From Streptomyces sp. NBC_00223 (GTDB taxonomy: Bacteria > Actinomycetota > Actinomycetes > Streptomycetales > Streptomycetaceae), in contig NZ_CP108109.1 in the NCBI RefSeq assembly GCF_036199905.1, positions 4,897,501 to 4,961,500 on the forward strand: 64,000 nt of DNA, read 5' to 3'. The notes below the pieces were generated by a model. It was not told the DNA's origin and ran no database searches. It saw nothing but the letters and a program-made list of their open reading frames with translations. A program made the position numbers and the translations under genes. This document shows positions 15,881-24,454 of the stretch, in pieces; position 1 is the first letter of the stretch; every line of letters starts with the position of its first letter.

Positions 15881-16426
15881 ATGAGCCGTGGCATACCCTC
15901 CTGGGCCGTGGTGTCGGGTCTGACCGCGGCCGCGATGGTCGGGGTGTCCGTCCTCGCGCTCCAGGCCAGCGGTGTCCCGGCCAAGCCCCCGGTGGCGGCT
16001 CCCACGCCCCGGCCCACCATGACCCATCCGCACACCCCGCCGCCCCCGCCCGCCGTCCCCGCGCACTCCGGGACGGGCAAGCGGATCGTCTACTCGCTGG
16101 GCCAGCACCGGGTGTGGGTCGTGCCGCCGACCGGGAAGATCACCACCTTCCCCGTCCAGGCGGGCACGGTCCCCGCGAAGATCGGTACGCACTACGTCAC
16201 CGGCCGGCACCCGACCGGGGTCGGCGGCGACGGGGTGGCCGTCGAGCACATCGTGTACTTCGAGTACACCGCCGAGACCTGGGTCGCCTTCTCCGCGCCG
16301 GTCAGTGACAAGATCGCCGCGCCCGACCCCTCCCTGCACACCGGCGCTCTGCGCGTCCACCGTGACGCCGCGACCGCGATCTGGAAGAACACGGTCAACG
16401 GCTCCACGGTCGTCGTCGTCCACTGA
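15881..16426 (+). CDS. secreted/anchored YkuD-like (L,D-transpeptidase-fold) protein lacking the catalytic Cys
   Basis: A 181-aa protein with an N-terminal hydrophobic segment (AVVSGLTAAAMVGVSVLALQ), a Pro-rich linker, then an extracytoplasmic domain beginning RIVYSLGQHRVWVVPPTG. That block and the ending GALRVHRDAATAIWKNTVNG resemble the start and the catalytic block of YkuD L,D-transpeptidases, but where active enzymes have SHGC-I/V-R this protein reads HTGALR, so the nucleophilic Cys is Ala. It probably binds rather than cross-links peptidoglycan, or has lost function. Before the island inserted, it would have followed hemB by ~20 bp. The YkuD assignment is by motif only. Confidence 0.65.
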   Translation: MSRGIPSWAVVSGLTAAAMVGVSVLALQASGVPAKPPVAAPTPRPTMTHPHTPPPPPAVPAHSGTGKRIVYSLGQHRVWVVPPTGKITTFPVQAGTVPAKIGTHYVTGRHPTGVGGDGVAVEHIVYFEYTAETWVAFSAPVSDKIAAPDPSLHTGALRVHRDAATAIWKNTVNGSTVVVVH

Positions 16427-16473
16427 GCCGCCCTCGGCGTCAGGGGCGCGGGTCAGTGCGGGGTGCGGCTCAG
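16423..16473. terminator. inverted repeat between convergent genes
   Basis: CTGAGCCGC (16423-16431) is repeated as GCGGCTCAG (16465-16473), spanning both stop codons. It is a plausible shared terminator for the YkuD-like and DUF4253 genes. Confidence 0.4.
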
Positions 16474-17303
16474 TCCCACCAGAAGTTCCAGGCGTGCATG
16501 CCGAGTACGGCCTTGCGGGCGTACTCGCGCAGTGATTCCTGGTTGCCCTGGGTGATGTTGTCGGGGCAGAAGGCGAAGTGCTCGGCGGCCAGGGCCTCGG
16601 CCTCCTCCAGGGTGGCGGGCGGGGCCGCGACCGAGACGGTGAGGCGGTCGACGGACAGCGCGATGACGCGTATGCCGTAGCGGTCCTCCCAGGAGCGCAG
16701 GACGGCGCAGAGGCGGGCCACGTCGTTCTCGTGGTTGAGCGGGCCGGTCCAGCCGATCGCGGCCGGGATGTCGGCGCTGCGGCGGGCGTGGACGAGGGCG
16801 ATCCGGGGGTCGTCCAGCCAGCCGGTCTCGACCATCGAGGCGGTGATCTCCGCGGCCCGGTCGTCCGGTTCGGCGTCGAAGGTCTCCGGTTCCTCGGCGA
16901 GGCCCGGCCACTCCTGGCCGTAAGGGGCGAGCAACTCGCCTGTGTTCTCGTCCTCGACGTCCTCGTCACCCGTGTAGCAGGTCCAGAAGCCCGCGAGGAC
17001 CTCCTCGGGGTCGTGGTCGCCCGGATACGACATCATCCCGGGTTCGAGGTCCCAGTCGGAGAACTTCCCGCCGAGCTGCTTGTCGCTCTCGACGAGGACG
17101 GGCAGGAGGCCGACCGACCGCGCGGCCAGCAGCTCCGACCACGCGCCGGGCGCCGCAGGGCCGTTGGCGTGCCACAGGACGGTTTCGGGCCGGGGCCCGT
17201 CCTCCGTGGCGTCGATCAGGGTACCCGGGGGCAGGTCCAGGCCGAGCGTCGCGCCGGTCGGGTCGTCCGCGAGGCGGGGCAGGGGGTTGGGGAGCATCGC
17301 CAT
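16470..17303 (-). CDS. DUF4253 domain-containing protein
   Basis: A 277-aa cytosolic protein of unknown function. The start MAMLPNPLPRLADDPTGATL matches the usual N-terminus of the Streptomyces family, so ATG 17303 is chosen although its Shine-Dalgarno is poor; an upstream ATG at 17405 would add an Arg-rich leader. The C-terminal DUF4253 signature is seen as ALSVDRLTVSVAAPPATLEE and AEHFAFCPDNITQGNQ, ending HAWNFWWD. It is followed on the same strand, upstream, by the SDR gene, with a 122-bp gap containing three copies of CCCGTACTCG-like repeats. Confidence 0.8.
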   Translation of the reverse strand: MAMLPNPLPRLADDPTGATLGLDLPPGTLIDATEDGPRPETVLWHANGPAAPGAWSELLAARSVGLLPVLVESDKQLGGKFSDWDLEPGMMSYPGDHDPEEVLAGFWTCYTGDEDVEDENTGELLAPYGQEWPGLAEEPETFDAEPDDRAAEITASMVETGWLDDPRIALVHARRSADIPAAIGWTGPLNHENDVARLCAVLRSWEDRYGIRVIALSVDRLTVSVAAPPATLEEAEALAAEHFAFCPDNITQGNQESLREYARKAVLGMHAWNFWWD

Positions 17304-17425
17304 GGTGGTGACGGTAGCCGTAAGCACTGACAGCGCGGCGAGTTGGGCCCGTACTCGCCCGTACTCGCCCGTGCCCGCCCGTGCCGCGCGGCGGGTCCGC
17401 GTCATGAAGCCGTGCCCCGCGGCGG

Positions 17426-18148
17426 TCAGATCGCCGTACGGCCGCCGTCCACCGCCACGATCGCGCCCGTGACGTACCCGGCCGCGGGTGACGCCAGGAA
17501 GGCCACGACCTCGGCGATCTCCTCCGGCTGGGCGGCCCGGCCCATCGCCGTGGTGGCTCCCAGCGCGTCGAACAGGGCGCGTCCCTCCGGGCGGGTGTAG
17601 ACGGGCCCGGGCGCGACCGAGTTCACCCGGACACCCCGTGGGCTGTACTCGGCGGTCCACGCCTGCGTCAGCGAGTTGACGGCGGCCTTGGTGGCGCCGT
17701 ACGCGGCGCCCGCGGTGAGTCCGAAGCTGCCCGCCATGCTGCTGATGTTCACGATGCTGCCGGCGCCCTTGGCGGCCATCGCGGGCGCGAAGGCGGCCAC
17801 GAGGAGGAAGGGCGCGCGGACGTTGCCCGCGAACATCGCGTCGAAGTCCTCGACCGACAGCTCCTCGGTCGGGGCCCAGACGGATTTCCCTGCGTTGTTG
17901 ACCAGGACGTCGATGTCGCCGGCGTCGCGGGCCAGGCGCGTGATGTCGTCGGGCGAGGTGAGGTCGGCGGCGACGAAGCGGGCGCGGCCGCCGGCGCCGG
18001 TGATCGTGTCGACGGTGGCGGCGCCGCGTTCGGCGTCACGGCCGACGGCGATCACGGTGAAGCCGTCCTTCGCGAGGCGTACGGCGACGGCGCGGCCGAT
18101 GCCGGAGGTGGCGCCGGTGACGAGGGCGGTGGGGGACTGCTCCGACAT
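17426..18148 (-). CDS. SDR-family NAD(P)-dependent oxidoreductase
   Basis: Classical short-chain dehydrogenase/reductase of 240 aa. The cofactor motif is TGATSGIGRAVAVRLA, then NNAG, and the catalytic Ser/Tyr/Lys appear as NISSMAGSFG and YGATK. The substrate cannot be deduced. The ATG at 18148 is set by AAGGAG 8-9 nt upstream. A 26-bp palindrome just downstream of a TACTCT -10 suggests repression by a TetR-family regulator, but no regulator gene is adjacent. Confidence 0.92.
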   Translation of the reverse strand: MSEQSPTALVTGATSGIGRAVAVRLAKDGFTVIAVGRDAERGAATVDTITGAGGRARFVAADLTSPDDITRLARDAGDIDVLVNNAGKSVWAPTEELSVEDFDAMFAGNVRAPFLLVAAFAPAMAAKGAGSIVNISSMAGSFGLTAGAAYGATKAAVNSLTQAWTAEYSPRGVRVNSVAPGPVYTRPEGRALFDALGATTAMGRAAQPEEIAEVVAFLASPAAGYVTGAIVAVDGGRTAI

Positions 18149-18196
18149 GGGGGTGCTCCTTGGCTGGGGGCGGGGCCTGTTGGGGCGGTTCATGTG

Positions 18197-18222
18197 ATGA
18201 ACAGACCGGTCTGTCTGTTCAT
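18197..18222. promoter_or_regulatory. TetR-type operator upstream of the SDR gene
   Basis: Arms ATGAACAGAC (18197-18206) and GTCTGTTCAT (18213-18222) are perfect inverted repeats around CGGTCT; a nested palindrome ACAGACCGGTCTGT (18201-18214) overlaps it. The A/GACCGGTC/T centre is typical of TetR-family sites. On the minus strand TACTCT (18229-18234) is a candidate -10, putting the operator at about +1 to +25, a repressing position. Confidence 0.7.
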
Positions 18223-18383
18223 GGACTCAGAGTAGACAGCCCAGTTGGCCGAGGCCACGCTCCCCAGCGCGTACGGCGGCCCGCGCGTCACCGCCGCGGG
18301 CGCCGGGGTGTGCGAAAACGCTCTGTTCCGGGGCCGGGTGAACCGGATCGGCCCGGGGTGTCCGGGGTGCAATAGACGTGGTG

Positions 18384-18815
18384 ATGGACGACGACGAGCT
18401 GATCGCCCTGATGGCGGAGGGCGATGACGGTGCGCTGCGGGAGCTGTTCTCCCGACACGCGCCGTGGCCGGCGGCTGCCGTGGCTGCGGCTGCTGACCGT
18501 GCTGGTGGTGACGGCCGTGGCGGTCGGCGTCCTTCTCGCCGCGTCCGTCGGCGCGGATCTGCCCGGCGGTACGGCGGCGGTGGCGCGCAACGTGGCCGGG
18601 CTGACCGGCGCCGGGCTGCTCTGCGCGGCCCTGGTCGGCGGGGCGACGGCCGGGCTCGGGCCGCTGGCCTGCACGGTGCTCTTCGAGGTCGCCCTCACCG
18701 GCACCTCGACCACGCCCTGGCTCTGGCCCGCCCGCCCCCGCACGACCTGTGCGCGACCCTGGTCCTCACGGCGGGCGCCGCCCTCTTCACCAGCCGCGGC
18801 CCCCGCCGCAGCTGA
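18384..18815 (+). pseudogene. decayed gene: ECF sigma N-terminus joined to a membrane-protein remnant
   Basis: The frame opening at 18384 starts like region 2 of an ECF sigma factor (DDDELIALMAEGDDGALRELFSRHAPW) and then runs into unrelated sequence. From ~18460 another frame (shared with 18424) gives RRLPWLRLLTVLVVTAVAVGVLL and GLTGAGLLCAALVGG, parts of a multi-span membrane protein, and the frame shifts back near 18730 to LCATLVLTAGAALFTSRGPR. At least two frame changes and a missing middle indicate a deletion fusion that has decayed. Gaps on each side (18223-18383 and 18816-18877) hold nothing else I can name. Confidence 0.6.
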
Positions 18816-18877
18816 CTCCGGCCCACGACCCCCGGCCCACGACCCGCCCCCGGCCTCAGCCGGGGGCGGGTCGGCGT

Positions 18878-20647
18878 TCACAGCCGTTCGGGGGTGCGGA
18901 TGCCGAGGAGGGCGAGGCCCTGATGGAGGGTACGGGCGGTGAGGTCGCACAGGAAGAGCCGGTTGGCGACCTGGTCCGCGCCGCCGTCCGCCGTGAGGAC
19001 CGGGCACTGCTCGTAGAACGTGGTGAACAGCGACGCCAGCTGGAAGAGGTACGAGGCCAGCCGGTGCGGCTCGTACGTCGTGGCGATCTCGGCGAGCGTG
19101 TCCGAGAAGGCGTCCAGGTGCAGCCCGAGCGCCCGCTCGGCCGGCGCGAGGGCCAGCTCCGGGTGCGCGGCCGGGAGCTGGTCGGCCCCGGCCTTGCGGA
19201 AGATCGACCGCGTACGGGCGTAGGCGTACTGGAGGTACACACTCGTGTCGCCGTTGAGCGAGACCATCCGGTCGAGGTCGAAGGTGTAGTCCCGGCCGAG
19301 TGACGTGGACAGGTCCGCGTACTTGACCGCGCCGATGCCGACCTGCCGGCCGTTGTCGACGATCTCCTCCTCGGTCAGGCCGATCTTCTCGCCCTTCTCC
19401 CGGACCACGGCCGTCGCCCGCTCGACCGCCTCGTCCAGCAGGTCCTCCAGCCGGACGCTCTCGCCCTCACGCGTCTTGAACGGCTTGCCGTCCTTGCCGA
19501 GCACGGTGCCGAACGGCAGGTGCCTGACCGTCACGTCGTCGGTGAGCCAGCCCGCCCGCCGGGCGGTCTCGAAGACCATCCGGAAGTGCAGCGACTGCCG
19601 GGCGTCCACCACGTACAGCAGGGTGGAGGCGTGCAGATCGGCCGTGCGGTTGCGGACCGCGGACAGGTCGGTGGCCGCGTAGCCGAAACCACCGTCGGCC
19701 TTGCGGACGATCAGCGGGACCGGCTCGCCGTCCTTGCCCTTGATGTCGTCGAAGAAGACGCACAGCGCGCCGTGCGAGTGCACCGCGACGCCGGCCTTCT
19801 CCAGCAGCTCGCAGGTCTCCACCAGCATGTCGTTGTAACCGGACTCGCCGACGATGTCCTCGTCCACGATCGGGATGTCCAGCTTGTCGTACACCGAGTA
19901 GAAGTAGATCTTCGACTCGTCCACGAACCGCTGCCACAGGGCGAGGGTCTCCGGGTCGCCCGCCTGGAGGTCGACCACCCGGCGCCGGGCCCGGCCCTTG
20001 AACTCCTCGTCGGAGTCGAAGAGGGTCCGCGACGCCTTGTAGAGCCGGTTGAGCCGGGACATCGACTCCTCACCGCTGGCCTTGTCCTCGGTGTGGTCCA
20101 GCTCGTGCGGGTGCTCGATCAGATACTGGACGAGCATGCCGAACTGGGTGCCCCAGTCGCCGATGTGGTGGCGCGGGATCACCGTCTCGCCGCCGAACCG
20201 CAGGATCTTCACGATCGCGTCACCGATCACGGACGACCGCAGATGGCCGACGTGCATCTCCTTGGCGACGTTCGGCTGCGCGTAGTCGATGACGGTGACG
20301 CCGGGGTCGGCCTTCAGCGGCACCCCGAGCCGGTCGTCCTCGGCGCGCCTGGCCAGATTCGCGGTGATCGCCGCGTCCGCGACCGAGATGTTGAGGAAGC
20401 CGGGGCCGGAGACCTCGACCTCCGCGATCAGGTCGTCGGTGGGCAGGGCGGCGAGCACGGCGGCCGCCAGCTCCCGCGGGTTGGCCTTCGCCCGCTTGGC
20501 CAGGCCCAGCACACCGTTGGCCTGGAAGTCGGCCCGGTCGCTTCGGCGCAGCAGCGGGTCGGCACCGTCGGCCGACGGCACCGCGGCCGTGAGGGCGGCG
20601 GAGACGCGCTGCTGGAGCGAAGCGGAGAGGGTCGGGACCGAGGCCAT
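18878..20647 (-). CDS. argS: arginyl-tRNA synthetase
   Basis: Class I aminoacyl-tRNA synthetase charging tRNA(Arg). The HIGH-type motif is QPNVAKEMHVGHLRSSVIGD, the N-terminal Add-1 domain (residues ~1-110) and the C-terminal DALR anticodon-binding domain (SVYLQYAYARTRSIFRK ... TTFYEQCPVL) are present; 589 aa is full length. The start MASVPTLSASLQQRV is normal. It is divergent from lysS with DnaA-box-like sites in the shared upstream region. Confidence 0.97.
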   Translation of the reverse strand: MASVPTLSASLQQRVSAALTAAVPSADGADPLLRRSDRADFQANGVLGLAKRAKANPRELAAAVLAALPTDDLIAEVEVSGPGFLNISVADAAITANLARRAEDDRLGVPLKADPGVTVIDYAQPNVAKEMHVGHLRSSVIGDAIVKILRFGGETVIPRHHIGDWGTQFGMLVQYLIEHPHELDHTEDKASGEESMSRLNRLYKASRTLFDSDEEFKGRARRRVVDLQAGDPETLALWQRFVDESKIYFYSVYDKLDIPIVDEDIVGESGYNDMLVETCELLEKAGVAVHSHGALCVFFDDIKGKDGEPVPLIVRKADGGFGYAATDLSAVRNRTADLHASTLLYVVDARQSLHFRMVFETARRAGWLTDDVTVRHLPFGTVLGKDGKPFKTREGESVRLEDLLDEAVERATAVVREKGEKIGLTEEEIVDNGRQVGIGAVKYADLSTSLGRDYTFDLDRMVSLNGDTSVYLQYAYARTRSIFRKAGADQLPAAHPELALAPAERALGLHLDAFSDTLAEIATTYEPHRLASYLFQLASLFTTFYEQCPVLTADGGADQVANRLFLCDLTARTLHQGLALLGIRTPERL

Positions 20648-20740
20648 GGAGGTGCCGTTTCGTGTGTCGGGAACGCCGGGCTTCGCCTCACGACGAGGCG
20701 AGATCCCAGTGTCCCACGGGCCTCGCGGTGGCCGCTCAAG

Positions 20741-20767
20741 TTATCCACAGGGCGGAGTTTGTCCACA
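20741..20767 (+). promoter_or_regulatory. two DnaA-box-like 9-mers between argS and lysS
   Basis: TTATCCACA (20741-20749) and TTGTCCACA (20759-20767) lie in the same orientation with starts 18 bp apart. TTGTCCACA is the preferred Streptomyces DnaA box and TTATCCACA the classical E. coli one. They are in the divergent promoter region, 94 bp upstream of the argS start and 96 bp upstream of lysS. Confidence 0.55.
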
Positions 20768-20863
20768 GGGGTGGACGAGCGCGGGCGGCCGGTCTGGGAG
20801 AATGAAGGCTGTGCCGGGCCTTCCCGGCGCCCCCCTGTACGAAGCCCCAGGAAGAAGAGGACC

Positions 20864-22600
20864 GTGGCTCAGAGCACCGAGACCGACTGGGTCTCCCGTT
20901 TCGCCGACGACGTGATCGCCGAGTCGGAGCGACGTGCCCCGGGCAAACCTGTCGTCGTCGCCTCCGGCCTCAGCCCTTCCGGGCCCATCCACCTCGGCAA
21001 CCTCCGCGAGGTCATGACCCCGCACCTGGTCGCCGACGAGGTGCGGCGGCGCGGCCACGCGGTCCGCCACCTCATCTCCTGGGACGACTACGACCGCTTC
21101 CGCAAGGTCCCGGCGGGCGTGCCGGGCGTGGACGAGTCCTGGGCCGAGCACATCGGCCGCCCGCTGACCTCGGTGCCCGCCCCGGAGGGCTCCCCGTTCC
21201 CGAACTGGGCCGAGCACTTCAAGGCCCAGATGATCGACGCCCTCTCCGAACTCGGCGTCGTGTACGAGGGGATCAGCCAGACCGCGCAGTACACCTCGGG
21301 GGTGTACCGGGACCAGGTGCTGCACGCAATGCGGCACCGCGCCGACATCGACGCGATCCTCGCCCAGTACCGCACGAAGAAGACCGCCGGCCCCGGCGCC
21401 AAGAAGCAGGGCCAGAAGCCGGTGGACGCCGCCGAGTTGGAGGCGGAAGAGGGTTCCGGGGCCGCCGAGGAGGACGACGGCAGCGGCGGCGGCGCGGGCT
21501 ACTTCCCGTACAAGCCCTACTGCGCCGCCTGCGGCAAGGACCTCACCACGGTCACCGCGTACGACGACGAGACCACCGAGCTGACGTACACCTGTGCCTG
21601 CGGGCACGGGGAGACGGTCCTGCTCTCCCAGTTCAACCGCGGCAAGCTGGTGTGGAAGGTCGACTGGCCGATGCGCTGGGCGTACGAGGGCGTGATCTTC
21701 GAGCCGTCCGGCGTCGACCACTCCTCGCCGGGCTCGTCCTTCCAGGTCGGCGGGCAGATCGTCGGGCCGATCTTCGGCGGCAAGCAGCCGATCGGGCCGA
21801 TGTACGCGTTCGTGGGCATCTCCGGGATGGCGAAGATGTCCTCGTCCAAGGGCGGTGTGCCGACCCCCGGGGACGCGTTGAGGATCATGGAGCCGCAGAT
21901 CCTGCGCTGGCTCTACGCACGCCGCCGGCCGAACCAGTCGTTCAAGATCGCCTTCGACCAGGAGATCCAGCGGCTCTACGACGAGTGGGACGCGCTGTCC
22001 CGCAAGGTCGCGGAGGGCTCCGCGCTGCCCGCCGACGCGGCGGCGTACGGCCGGGCGGTACGCACCTCGGCCGGTGAACTGCCGTCCACACCGCGGCCGT
22101 TGCCCTACCGCACGCTCGCCTCCGTCGCCGATGTCACGGCGGGCGCCGAGGCGCAGACCCTGCGGATCCTCTCCGAGCTGGACCCTGCCAACCCGCTGTC
22201 GTCGCTGGACGAGGTGCGGCCGCGTCTCGACCGCGCGGAGAACTGGATCTCGACGCAGATCCCCGCGGAGCAGCGGACCGTGGTGCGGGCCGAGCCGGAC
22301 GTCGCCCGGCTGGAGGCGCTGGAGGAGTCCGACCGGGGCGCGCTCAAGCTCCTGGTCGACGGACTGGACTCGCACTGGTCGCTGGACGGGCTGACGACGC
22401 TGGTGTACGCCGTGCCGAAGGTGCAGGCCGGGCTGGCGCCCGACGCGAAGCCGACGCCCGAGCTGAAGGTGGCGCAGCGGGCGTTCTTCGCGCTGCTGTA
22501 CGAACTGCTGGTCGGGCGGGACACGGGGCCGAGGCTGCCGACGTTGCTGCTCGCGGTGGGGGAGGAGCGGGTGCGTCAGCTGTTGGGGGCCGGGCTGTAG
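20864..22600 (+). CDS. lysS: lysyl-tRNA synthetase, class I
   Basis: Class I-type LysRS (archaeal form) of 578 aa that charges tRNA(Lys). The nucleotide motif is SGPIHLGNLRE and the KMSKS-type loop is MAKMSSSKGG. A zinc-knuckle pair is visible as CAACGKDL and CACGHG. A low-complexity Gly/Glu/Asp insert (residues ~190-215) precedes it. The GTG at 20864 follows GAAGAGG; the much longer open frame upstream is argS antisense. Confidence 0.96.
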   Translation: MAQSTETDWVSRFADDVIAESERRAPGKPVVVASGLSPSGPIHLGNLREVMTPHLVADEVRRRGHAVRHLISWDDYDRFRKVPAGVPGVDESWAEHIGRPLTSVPAPEGSPFPNWAEHFKAQMIDALSELGVVYEGISQTAQYTSGVYRDQVLHAMRHRADIDAILAQYRTKKTAGPGAKKQGQKPVDAAELEAEEGSGAAEEDDGSGGGAGYFPYKPYCAACGKDLTTVTAYDDETTELTYTCACGHGETVLLSQFNRGKLVWKVDWPMRWAYEGVIFEPSGVDHSSPGSSFQVGGQIVGPIFGGKQPIGPMYAFVGISGMAKMSSSKGGVPTPGDALRIMEPQILRWLYARRRPNQSFKIAFDQEIQRLYDEWDALSRKVAEGSALPADAAAYGRAVRTSAGELPSTPRPLPYRTLASVADVTAGAEAQTLRILSELDPANPLSSLDEVRPRLDRAENWISTQIPAEQRTVVRAEPDVARLEALEESDRGALKLLVDGLDSHWSLDGLTTLVYAVPKVQAGLAPDAKPTPELKVAQRAFFALLYELLVGRDTGPRLPTLLLAVGEERVRQLLGAGL

Positions 22601-22612
22601 GCCCTCCGACGC

Positions 22613-22638
22613 AGGGCGGACCTGGTTCGGTCCGCCCT
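22613..22638 (+). terminator. hairpin after lysS
   Basis: AGGGCGGACC pairs with GGTCCGCCCT around a 6-nt loop, 13 bp after the stop. Confidence 0.6.
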
Positions 22639-22737
22639 CAAGCGCCGGGCAGGCTGATTCTGCCCTCAAGCGCCGGGCGGGCTGATTTCCCCCAAGCGCC
22701 GGGCGGCCTGTTTTGCCCTCAGGCGCCGGGCGGGCTC
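22635..22737. repeat. four short repeats CTCAAGCGCCGGGC
   Basis: CTCAAGCGCCGGGC and close variants occur four times with a ~27-bp period between lysS and the convergent DUF2637 gene. This is a common non-coding repeat of the genus; copies are separated by GGCTGATT-type spacers. Confidence 0.7.
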
Positions 22738-22757
22738 GGTTCCGTGCCCGTCCGGCG

Positions 22758-24335
22758 TTACGGGATCTGCTCGGTGTCCGACTCGGACTGGAAGCGGTAG
22801 CGGAAGTCGCGGATGGAGGCGACGAGGTTGCGCTCCTCCGGGGGCGTGCCGCCGTACGTGGCCGAGAGGCAGCGCGCGAACTGGCGGGCGTTGGGGAAGT
22901 TGCCCTGCTCGCGGACGTAGTTGCGGTAGGCCCCGTAGAACGCCTCGGTCTCCGAGATGCCCTCCGGCAGGTTGAGGCCGTGTTCGGGCCCGGACTCCGG
23001 CTCCGGCTCCGGTTCGGGTTCCGGCTCGGGCAGCGGCTCCGGCTGCCGCAGCTGCTCGGGCGCGGGCTCGTAGGCGGGGCCCGGCTCGTACCCGGGTCCG
23101 GGGTCGGCGAAGTGGCCGTTCACCCCGGGCCCCGGCACCCCGTTGCCGTTCACGCCGTTGAGGCCGACGCTGCCCAGCGGGCGGGTGCGGTTGGGGCCGT
23201 TGGGCACCATCACCGGCTGCTGGAACTCCGCCTCCATCCGCTGCGCCTGCAACTGCGCCTCCATCCGAGCGTGCTGCTGTGCCGCGAACCAGGGGCTGTC
23301 GTGCGGCGCGCCCTGCCACTGCTCGGCGTACGCCTGCTGCTGCTCATAGGTGTAGGCCGCGTACTGGTCGAACTCGTCGTACGGCGGCTCGTGCTGCTCC
23401 TCCGGCCCGTACGGTCCGTACTGCTCGTACGGCCCCTGCTGCTCCACGGGCACGGGCACGGGTCCGGCTACGGCTTCGGGCGCCTGCCCCTGCGCGGGCG
23501 GCACCTGCGCCCGGGTGGGCTCCGGCGCGGCAGCGGGAGCTGCGGGTTCGGCCACCTGCGCGGCCTCGGCCACCGCGTTCGCCTGCTCGGCCACCGACGC
23601 GGCCTCCGCCACCGGCGCCGCCTCCAGCTGCTTGACCGGCCCGCTGATCTCGATGCCCGCCGCCAAGAGCCCGTCAGCCGCCGTCTCCGACAGCGGCACC
23701 CCGTAGCGGGCCAGCCGCAGCGGCATGATCGCCTCGATGGGGGCCTTGCGCCGCCACGCGACGCCGTACCGCGCGCGCAGCCGGGCCCGGTAGACCAGCC
23801 GGTCCTGCTCGCGCCGGATGACCTCCTCGTACGACCGCAGCTCCCACAGCTTCATCCGCCGCCACAGCCGGAAGGTGGGCAGGGGCGCGAGGAGCCAGCG
23901 GGTGATGCGGACCGACTCCATGTGCTTGTCGGCGGTGATGTCGGCGATCCGGCCGATCGCGTGCCGGGCCGCCTCGACCGAGACGACGAAGAGCACCGGG
24001 ATGATCGCGTGCATGCCGACGCCGAGCGGGTCGGGCCAGGCGGCGGCGCCGTTGAAGGCGATGGTCGCGGCCGTGAGCAGCCAGGCGGTCTGCCGCAGCA
24101 GCGGGAACGGGATGCGCAGCCAGGTCAGCAGCAGGTCGAGTGCGAGCAGCACGACGATGCCGGCGTCCACACCGATCGGGAAGACGTTCGCGAACCAGCC
24201 GAAGCCCTTGTGCAGGGCGAGCGTACGCACCGCGGCGTACGAACCGGCGAAACCGATCCCCGCGATCACCACCGCGCCGGTGATGACCACACCGATCAGT
24301 ATCCGGTGAGTCCTGGTCAAACGTATCGCGGCCAC
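22758..24335 (-). CDS. DUF2637 membrane protein (SpdB-like) with Pro/Glu/Gln-rich tail
   Basis: A 525-aa protein with four membrane segments in residues ~1-150 (ILIGVVITGAVVIAGIGFAG, VDAGIVVLLALDLLLTWL, TAWLLTAATIAFNG, HAIIPVLFVVSVEAARHAI), the DUF2637 pattern also found in plasmid spread proteins. A basic linker follows, then a long Pro/Gln/Glu-rich region with an (EP)n run, and a small conserved C-terminal domain (FYGAYRNYVREQGNFPNARQ). The GTG at 24335 has AGGAGG upstream. The chromosomal role is unknown. It is followed upstream by two DUF3558 lipoprotein genes on the same strand. Confidence 0.82.
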   Translation of the reverse strand: MAAIRLTRTHRILIGVVITGAVVIAGIGFAGSYAAVRTLALHKGFGWFANVFPIGVDAGIVVLLALDLLLTWLRIPFPLLRQTAWLLTAATIAFNGAAAWPDPLGVGMHAIIPVLFVVSVEAARHAIGRIADITADKHMESVRITRWLLAPLPTFRLWRRMKLWELRSYEEVIRREQDRLVYRARLRARYGVAWRRKAPIEAIMPLRLARYGVPLSETAADGLLAAGIEISGPVKQLEAAPVAEAASVAEQANAVAEAAQVAEPAAPAAAPEPTRAQVPPAQGQAPEAVAGPVPVPVEQQGPYEQYGPYGPEEQHEPPYDEFDQYAAYTYEQQQAYAEQWQGAPHDSPWFAAQQHARMEAQLQAQRMEAEFQQPVMVPNGPNRTRPLGSVGLNGVNGNGVPGPGVNGHFADPGPGYEPGPAYEPAPEQLRQPEPLPEPEPEPEPEPESGPEHGLNLPEGISETEAFYGAYRNYVREQGNFPNARQFARCLSATYGGTPPEERNLVASIRDFRYRFQSESDTEQIP

Positions 24336-24454
24336 CCGCGACCCCTCCTGCCCCTTGGCAACTGGCGGCCCCAGACTGCCATACGGGGGTGAAGATACGA
24401 CCACCCGTTCGTCGGACAAACGGACGGATAGCGGGGTAGCTGAGCGGTGAGTCG

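Noticed and set aside
20741..20767. Replication origin
   Set aside because: Only two DnaA-like boxes and no dnaA/dnaN neighbours; a chromosomal oriC in this genus has many boxes.
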